NCBI RefSeq assembly: GCF_033439725.1
Contig: NW_026944385.1
Span: 3,629,001 to 3,693,000, forward strand
DNA from: Neurospora tetraspora
Taxonomy: Eukaryota > Ascomycota > Sordariomycetes > Sordariales > Sordariaceae
Direction: 5' to 3'
DNA length: 64,000 bases
Below, piece by piece: positions 56,980 through 64,000 of this stretch (positions are counted from its first letter, which is position 1; the number at the start of each line of letters is the position of its first letter). Under the pieces are notes generated by a model, which worked only from the letters and a program-made list of their open reading frames with translations, made no database searches and was not told where the DNA came from. Both the position numbers and the translations under genes were made by a program.

Positions 56980-57697
56980 TACGGTGGCTTCGTTTAGGGA
57001 CTGTAAAAATACGATCTGACAGGCGGCAGCGGGGTGCCAAGGTCCCACCCCGCCCCCACTAAGTGATTATATTTGTACCGGGAAGTTTGAGGTGCACCAA
57101 TCGAGTCTTTTGCAGCAAAAACGATTCAAGTCTGACAGTGACAGCGACCCCGACAGCGACCCCGATTGACAGCTTAAATGATAACGAATGAGAATAGCCT
57201 TAATCGTTATCGCCGTCCCAAATGGTATCGCTATCTCAATTGCTGTTGCACTGCAAATTTCATCGCAGTCCGACTTCGAAGCAAAACGAAGTACCTGAGT
57301 GAAAAGTGAGGGTTGAAAATAAGGGTCAAGAATGATAGTTAGGCTTGAGGGTTAGGGTTGGGAATGGGATTTGAGAATGCATGTAAATTGATTGGTTGAG
57401 AAAAGTAGGCTTTGATCCGCGTGACTTTCCGTCGCTACAAAAAAAATATCCTCTACCTTTCTCCTTCGCTTTTTTTCTTTTCTTCTTCCTTTCTTTCTTT
57501 CTTTTCTTCTTTTCCGTCTCTTTTTCTTATTTCCTTATAGTAGGTAGGTTGAGGCGCGCAAAGCTTGTATGCAGTTATAGCTTTTATTTGGTTATTGGGT
57601 GTGTGTGGGGTTTCTGTCAAAGCTCTCTACAGCTGGCGGGAGCTGGCGTTGCCTGTGTTCAATCGTTTTTTTACAGTCCCTAAACGAAGCCACCGTA
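56980..57697. mobile_element. Non-autonomous TIR element, 718 bp, 5-bp target duplication
   Basis: Perfect 30-bp terminal inverted repeats lie at 56980-57009 and 57668-57697 (outer end TACGGTGGCTTCG). GTTCG flanks them directly at 56975-56979 and 57698-57702. The interior has no transposase frame. A 5-bp duplication does not fix the superfamily. The alternative is a TA-target element whose GTTCG repeats are coincidental. Confidence 0.72.
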
Positions 57698-57702
57698 GTT
57701 CG

Positions 57703-58141
57703 GGACAGCTGTCAACTTCCGTCCCATGTTACCTCATATATGAAGCAGGCAGGCAGACATGATCCTGACCTCGATCGAATACGTACGTGATCTATGTATG
57801 ACTGTCACTCGTTTCGTTCGTTGGTTTGTTCGACTTTGTTCCTGCATTGTGTTATCGTAGATCAACTCATGGAAACTATATATAATTTCACACCGGAGAA
57901 GTATCTGATCTGGGGCACATATGTGTGCTGAAAACGTTGCGCTGTGGTTCTCAGTTACGTCAACTTTGAATACATCCATCCGCTTTTCGTCCCTCGTTCA
58001 CCAACAGTCTGCGCTATTGTAATATCTCTGATCCGTCATTCTGAAGGACTTGACAAGAATTTCTGATATGGAGTACGCTTTAACATTCAACATCCTCCCA
58101 TTACATAGCTACCCGCTCAGTGTCTCAGGCCTATACGGTAC
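57703..58141. other. 3' flank of HEL2, nothing supported
   Basis: No gene or repeat is recognised in this interval. Confidence 0.5.
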
Positions 58142-60715
58142 CTAACCCCACTGCACCAAAACCTGCTTCTTCTGCTTCTTCTTGCCCTTCCCACTCCCAG
58201 CGCCATCCGCATCACCCTCACCACCAGCCTGTTGAGCCGAAGACGAGCCCGACGCACCGCCGCTTCCGCTTCCAGCGTTCCAGTTAAATCCGGTCTCCTT
58301 GGGCTGACCAAAGTCTCTCCGCACCGCACCTCTGCCGTAGCCGAACAGAGTAGTAGTAGGCTTAGGCGCCGCGGGAAGTGCCGGGAAGGCGTCCTCGTTT
58401 CCGGGCTTCTGCATACTGCCACTGCCGCCGGCGACCTTCCTCGCGATGGTGGTGGCCGTGCTGCCGCCGCTGGGTCGAGAAGAAGATGCAGGGGCAGCGA
58501 CGGGGCGGGAAGAAGATGATGATGAACCGGCGGCCGCGGCCGCAGTAAAGCCTGACAAGCCTGATGTGGTGGCGGGCTTCTTGGCTCCCGGGAGCGCAGG
58601 GAACGCTGCGGAGTTGTTGACGGTGGGACGAACATGGGCGGCGTAGGCGTTCGTGCCGGGCACGAGTCTGCTCGAGCTGCTGCTGCTTGATCCTCCGGCC
58701 TGGAGAGAGGCGACTGTTCGCTCCAGGCCACGCTCGCTAGCGCTGCCTATCCTGGTGCTGTTCTTGAGCTTTAGGACATGGTTAGAATGACGCGACTGTG
58801 CGTTTGCTAGGCCTCCGTTGGAGTGTAGAGTAACTGGGGTCGCCGAGGCGGCGGCGGCCCATCCGCTGCTTGCTGTTGTAGCACCGTGCATACCGCCGAG
58901 GCCTGGGAGACTGGGGTAGTCCTCATTGATGACTCGGTGGTTTTGCCATGCCCTATGGAGAGAAGCGCCCTTGTTCTTGTCATCAAACAGATCAGAAACC
59001 TCTCGTACCAGAGTGCCTAGTGCATTGGACGAGGTCTCGGAGAAGAGGGAGAAGAAAGCATCGATCAGCTGGTCCGCAGTCATCGAGCCCTTGTTAAAGT
59101 TCGAGATATAAGACCGGAACTGGTTGATCTTGGCGGTATCGTTGCCAAGGAGGTTCGAAGCACGCTCAATCACCGCACCGTGCCGTGTAAGACTAGCACG
59201 CTGCTCAGGGGTAAGAGACGAGAGCTCAGTAACGCTGAGGTTTTGCATGGCATCAATAATGGGCTGCTGCTGCTGCTGCTGCTCGCGTTGTTGCTGGGGC
59301 CTGGATGGTCGTGATTGAATTACAGAGGTCTGTCCGGCTGGGCGAGTGCCGGAAGAAGGACCCGCGCTCGGACGCGCAGAGGATGCTGACTGGGCAATAG
59401 CCATCTGCCGCTGAAAAGCAAGCTCGTCTCTTCGTAGAGGCTGAGCAGTACTGACGGGCAACGCCTCGGCATTGGGATCCCGACCGCGTGCGCCTCGCCC
59501 GTCTCTTCCCCCGCGACCTCTGCCGCCACGCTCCTCCTGGTATGAAGACCTAAACTCGAAGCCAGAAATGTCAACCACGCGTGCGTCTCGCCTAACATCC
59601 TTCGACAACGAGTTTCCGTGCTCGCTAAGCTGGTGAGCCTTCAGATCCAGCTCGCTGTCGAAAACGACAAACTTCTTTTCCAGGCAGTCCCGTTCCTGGC
59701 AAATGAAATGATCCTGCTTGAAATGCTTCTCCAGAGCATCGTAGTTCAGGTAGTAATGCGGTTGCCGGGAGTCGCGGCGATCACAAATGAAGCATCTCTC
59801 GTGCTTACTGCGGCAATGCTCGTAAAGCTTGTCGTTATCATAGAATCTTTCGCCGCAGAAGCCGCAGAGCGGATGTCCCTTGAACCCGGTCTGATCAACG
59901 GCACCGGGCTTGTCGTCGCCGCGGCTCATATGGTCGCGTAGCTCCTTATCTGTAAACATTTCGTGCTCGTGGGTGAAGACCTTCTTGTTCCTCGTACACA
60001 GGTCACAAAGCTTTTTGTGGTGAACAGAGCGCACATGGCGATGCAGATCGGGCCAACCTAGACCGGCGAAGTCACACTCTCCGCCGGGGCAGTTATATCG
60101 CAGGAGAAGGACAGTATCGCCAACAATTTCCTCGCCCGCGTACTTGATTCCAATGTTGTCATCCGTACTCGTAATTTCCTTGCTCGTATACTCTTCGAAG
60201 CGTTTATTGGGGTCGTCGGTAAAGATAACGAAGGGAGCGGCCGTCTAGAGGTTTACGCATGTCAGCAACTACCCAAAGCAAACGGGACCTCATGTTCCTC
60301 GAATGGCTATACTCACTCGGCAATGCGGGCATTCCTTGGTCTTATAAAGTGCCCTTAGCCGCAGGGCGCAGATATGGCATGTGGAATGGCCACAAGGCGC
60401 AACAGAGTGGTGTGTAATGGTGTTAGCGCAAATGAAGCACACCTCGTCGTCGTCGTCTTGTGCTTCCTGCTGTTGTGTCTTCCACTGGGCGGGGTTGCTG
60501 TCGCCGGAAGAGCTGTCCTGCAAGGCTGTAGGTGCGCCCTGCTGCTGTTGTTGTCCTCCACCTCTGCCCTTTCCACGGCCAGCACCAGCGCCACCGCGAC
60601 CAGCACCATCACCACCCCGACTACGGTTGCCTCGAGGTGCTCCGCGCCCTCGGCCTTTACCCCGGTTTCCGTCGCCTCTAGGCCCCTGAGGGGTTGCTTG
60701 CTCCGTCGAAGACAT
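58142..60715 (-). CDS. hel2: E3 ubiquitin ligase HEL2/ZNF598 (ribosome quality control)
   Basis: Two exons, complement(58142-60244, 60317-60715), give 833 residues. The phase-0 intron is 72 bp (GTGAGT, CTGAC, CTAG). The Gly/Arg/Gln-rich N-terminus (residues 1-90, RGG-like) precedes a C3HC4 RING at 93-133, CFIC...CGHSTCHIC...CPHC, which ends exactly at the splice junction. A long chain of C2H2-type fingers follows: CDLC...H, CGFCGERFYDNDKLYEHCRSKH, CFICDRR, and CLEKKF...LKAHQLSEH. The C-terminal half is Ser/Ala/Gly-rich low complexity, including short Ser runs. HEL2 ubiquitinates small-subunit proteins of collided ribosomes, triggering their splitting. The start at 60715 gives the conserved MSSTEQ; the frame stays open upstream but without support. 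Confidence 0.93.
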
Positions 60716-62032
60716 GATTTCGAAAGATTTGGACCGACTAAAGGAAAGTGTCACTGCTGCCCTGTGTGGTGGTCGTGTGCCTGGAAATGGCTCGCTCTCG
60801 GAGACTCGTCGGTACGAGGGCGCTCTGGTTGCTGTACAGTCTTCGTGGGGGAAGAAGTTTGCGAGATACTGCGGAAGGAACAACAGCTCCCAGAAAAACT
60901 GTTTTGAATAGGGATAATGTGACGATTGGGAGACAGTTGGGCCAACTTGAGTCGGTTGCAGAGAGAGAACAGACGGAATGATTGAATTGGGGGTGTTGAC
61001 GTTGATGGTGGGGTCCGGGAGCTTCTAGCATTTATTCGCCCGATTACCTAGCAAACAAACCGCCGGGGCTCGCAATTTTTTGTGGCGCCTCCCCTCAAAG
61101 TGCCCCCCAAACCAAAACCCGTCCAAAATGCCGGGGATTGCGGCTCGTCATCACCAGGTACACAGTACCCCCGAAAACCCAACATCCATGCCTCCCGTCG
61201 CGTTGCCTCCACGATGCTCGGTTCGTACCGGATACCAAGCAGTCAGTCCTACCAGAAATTGAACCAGAACAGTGGCTGGGCAGGGGTAGTGTTGGCGTAT
61301 TATTTCTGTTTGGTGATCTTCAGGTCCATGATGGAGAGTGGCTCAGCTTCAATGGCATTGGCCGATTTAATTCGGACTACTCGGCAACGAGCGTCGAGGA
61401 GTCACTCCCCGAATTTGCATAATCTGGCCTCTCGCATAGAGATTGATTCATTCTGACAAATATCGTAAATATCTAGGCGGTGCTGACATTCTGGATACGG
61501 CAAGTCTTTTTTGGTATGCTTGACCCTGGCGACTCTCGTAAAGGGGGGATTACATATGTACATACACTGCCTGCTTACATCCCCTTTTATCGGCATCAGC
61601 CTTATCGGAATCTTGGAAGCGCATGTGAGAAGGACCGGGTATAAAGGAGAAATATCGCTGACATCTCGCCGTGCCTGTTTTCCTGTACCCTCGGCCGTCA
61701 TGATACTGAACACCACTAATGAAATGGTAAGCTCATACGCTAGCTTGTATCTCCCTCCAAAATGGTATGAATTGGGCTAAGAGAAAACCCCCCTTGCGCC
61801 CCTGAGGAAGACCCAAAGACAAACCCAGCAAATAGTGAAAACCGAGAAAATGCGCTGCCCCTTTCACATACCTCCTTTCAACCCTCAAACCATGAAAACG
61901 AGACGTACTGTGGTATACTAGTAGTTCCGAAGCCCCAGATATTTTCCAATGACGCCATGCACGCCCAGCCTGCTACCTAGCCCCCAATGACCCAATACCA
62001 AACGGGAAACCGTCCATCTCAGATCAGACATG
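60716..62032. other. Intergenic DNA, no supported gene
   Basis: Two overlapping plus-strand frames at 61082-61456 have no recognisable motif, and I do not annotate them. The region holds the HEL2 promoter and the 3' side of the SWIB gene. Confidence 0.45.
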
Positions 62033-63094
62033 TTACTCTTCGATCGGATAAAGCTGGTTGCCGAGCAGCTTGTTCATTTGGAACATGTTGATCGAATTCT
62101 GCTTGAAGACGGCCTGCAGTTTTTCGTCGCAAATGATTTGTCTCTTGTCGCTGGGATCCTGTAGCTCGTTCGCCTTGATATGTTCCCAGAGCTTCTTGAC
62201 GACTTGCGGGCGTGAGAGCTGTACTCGGTTAGTCCTCCATTCACGGCCTGTTGGGTAATAACCACAAACCTGAGCTTCTCCGCAAACCTCCTGGAGAGGG
62301 TAACTTAGGTTGAAAGGCTTCTGGAAGCCGCCACCCGCCTTGCGCTTCTTGGTTCCTTCCACCGCTTCGGGCTCCATATCACTATCGTCGTCGGACTTGA
62401 CACGTGTCGCGCTCTTCTTCTTTGGTGTCTTGGCCTTGGGTTTGGCCTTCTTGGTCACCTTTGCTGCGCCGCCACCTCGTGTTCGGGGTCCGCGAGACAG
62501 CTTGTTCTCCTGCGCTTGGAGTTCGGCGGCCAGACGGGCGTCGGCGTCCTCTGAGCTCTCGCGCTTTTGTTGCTTCTTAGGCCGGACTTTTATTTCGGCA
62601 TCGGTAGCAGCATCGTCTTCGTCGGCCTCGGGAGTCGCCTCGGGAGTCGCCTGGGGAGTTGCCTCGGGTGTTGCCTCTTCGGGTGTTGGCTCTTGGGCGG
62701 CCTTGCGTGCTGAAAAGGCGTCGAATCGGGCTTCTATCAAGCCTTTGATGGCGTGCTATACGAATTCCGGAACTGTCAGCAGCTGATCAAACAACCGAAA
62801 CCGGAGAGGGTGCTAGGAGAGCACTGGAGTTTCTAGTAGAAGCAGCAAGCCAATACAGCAGACGAGACGGGCTTTGGCACTGACCTTTTGGTCACTTAGA
62901 TCCTTGTTTATGGCCGCTTCCATTTTCTGCCGAATGGCCTTGCGAGAAATTGTGTCGAGGTCGGCGGTTTCAAGGATCTCATCGATGACGCAGGCGTAGG
63001 TCGCCTCCTCCTCGGGGGTAACTAGACCGAGTTAGCATAGCTCCATTTGGAAGGGGAGACAAGCTTATGCAATATTCTTACATTGCGCGGACAT
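62033..63094 (-). CDS. DEK_C and SWIB/MDM2 domain chromatin protein
   Basis: Four exons, complement(62033-62218, 62270-62755, 62885-63021, 63082-63094), join to 273 residues; introns are 51, 129 and 60 bp. The first exon encodes just four codons and one base (MSAQ). DEK_C helices occupy about 5-60 (EEATYACVIDEILETADLDTISRKAIRQKMEAA). An acidic, PTPEEATPEATPQATPE-type repeat, a basic KKAKPKAKTPKKK stretch and then the SWIB fold follow: FNLSYPLQEVCGEAQLSRPQVVKKLWEHIKANELQDPSDKRQIICDEKL to the end. The layout matches yeast Uaf30/Tri1, which act in rDNA transcription or chromatin. A nuclear role is likely. The 51-bp third intron is a multiple of three without a stop. Confidence 0.9.
62219..62269 (-). 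other. 51-bp intron divisible by three, stop-free, in the SWIB gene
   Basis: Donor GTTTGT, branch-like ACTAAC and acceptor TACAG are all good. If retained it would insert 17 residues between GEAQ and LSRPQ inside the SWIB fold without changing frame. I removed it because SWIB domains read GEAQLSRPQ without a gap. Confidence 0.8.
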
Positions 63095-64000
63095 GTTGCT
63101 GGTGTAGCACGATACACCCACTGACAGGAGAGATTGGGAATGATAGGATATGGTGTCCAAGGGAACCTTGTGGTGTGCTAAAAGCTGGCCTGGCAGATGA
63201 TGTAAGGGCCGGTAGCTTCAGCGTGTGGAATAGCCTCCGCCCTGACGAGAGGTTCAGGTAAGAATGATATCCGGAGCGTTGCGAGTAAACAGCTGGGGTA
63301 AACAGATGGCCGACTGCGGACTGGTTGAACAAGGCAGGAAATTTGCGGGCGCGACAACTGCACTTCGTTCAACGCGACAACAGAATGGCCGTTCTTTGCC
63401 GTCCAAATTTAGACTTGAAAGACAGGATGCGTGTGGGCCGAGTTGAGGTGAAAATGCTCGCAAGCAGCAACAGCTTGGGAATCGGGATGGAAGCTCAGAA
63501 TACCGGACAAAAAAGCAGGTAAGCTTGTCGCTAATGTAGGGGGCGCTTGGAGCAAAAGCCGGTGAAGATGACGATACGCTACGAGATGGTCGCGAAAAAG
63601 GATGGTTGACCGATCAGTGAAGGATGATGGTATTGTCCCGGACAAGTTGACAGTAGTCTTGACGAGTATTTGATGCTGGAAGGAAAAAAAAACACCACGT
63701 CCTGCCGGCTGAATTGGGTCGGGTATGCCGGGTGCCCTGATGTGATAGGTATAGGGATGCTGCGATGCGATGCGGTTGTGTGATGCGATCGCGTAGGTAC
63801 GGTGGAGAGAGAGTGTTTGAGCCGTAGAGACGTGTAGGCGCACAAGCAGCGAATGCAAATTCAGCGGTTTCTGATGCAGATGGCCAGCCCAAGCGCAAGA
63901 TGACCTCAGGTACCTGAACTTGGAAGTCCTGGAGTGGAGTTCTAGAAACCTATGCGATTTACGGTTCGCCGTCTTCTTAAGTTGCAGTGTCTTGCGGCGT
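63095..64000. other. Promoter side of the SWIB gene to the window edge
   Basis: No supported gene occurs. Minus-strand frames near 63409-63898 are compositional. Confidence 0.45.

Noticed and set aside
61082-61456. Small plus-strand protein upstream of hel2
   Set aside because: There is no ATG at the frame start, no recognised motif, and two overlapping frames are equally open.

Overview
The window is nuclear DNA of a filamentous ascomycete, almost certainly a member of the Sordariaceae (Neurospora or a close relative). Four things point there: a 570-residue pyruvate decarboxylase that I recognise as the filament-forming CFP protein of Neurospora; short introns (about 50-165 bp) with GTRNGT-type donors and CTAAC/CTGAC-type branch sites; G+C-balanced genes; and long A+T-rich, stop-riddled tracts typical of repeat-induced point mutation (RIP). 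All gene models were assembled by eye from frames and splice signals. Every multi-exon model below closes in frame from ATG to stop.

Layout. 1-4290 is an unidentified RIP-degraded tract. 4291-30430 is ordinary gene-bearing DNA: a 619-bp terminal-inverted-repeat element with a 9-bp target duplication, a secreted or GPI-type protein, tRNA-Gly, pyruvate decarboxylase (cfp), a NACHT-type NLR-like protein, a methionine permease of the MUP1 type, a TauD-type dioxygenase, an intron-containing tRNA-Tyr, a small secreted barrel protein, a secreted aspartic protease, an Asp f 4-like secreted protein, a small VOC/glyoxalase protein and the Sec14-type lipid transfer protein Sfh5. The permease and TauD genes are neighbours with a sulfur theme, and a perfect match to the CYS-3 binding consensus lies upstream of the permease.

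30684-43509 is one nested block of retroelements. An old Ty1/copia element (172-bp LTRs, CCAGG duplication) has been heavily RIPed. It then received four insertions: a 185-bp solo LTR (CTTAG duplication), a second LTR-like piece, a 747-bp tRNA-derived SINE (13-bp duplication, ATT-repeat tail), and an intact 6,129-bp Ty1/copia element with identical 541-bp LTRs and an uninterrupted 1,591-codon gag-pol frame. Removing all insertions leaves about 5.5 kb, a normal copia length. The intact element appears to be primed by an internal fragment of initiator tRNA-Met, as in Drosophila copia.

43510-64000 returns to ordinary DNA: a laccase, the unfolded-protein-response sensor IRE1, a 718-bp terminal-inverted-repeat element, the ribosome-quality-control E3 ligase HEL2/ZNF598, and a DEK_C-SWIB chromatin protein. 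The genes are mostly housekeeping or secreted proteins without operon-like logic. The most unusual content is the transposon nest and three structured repeats in intergenic DNA.
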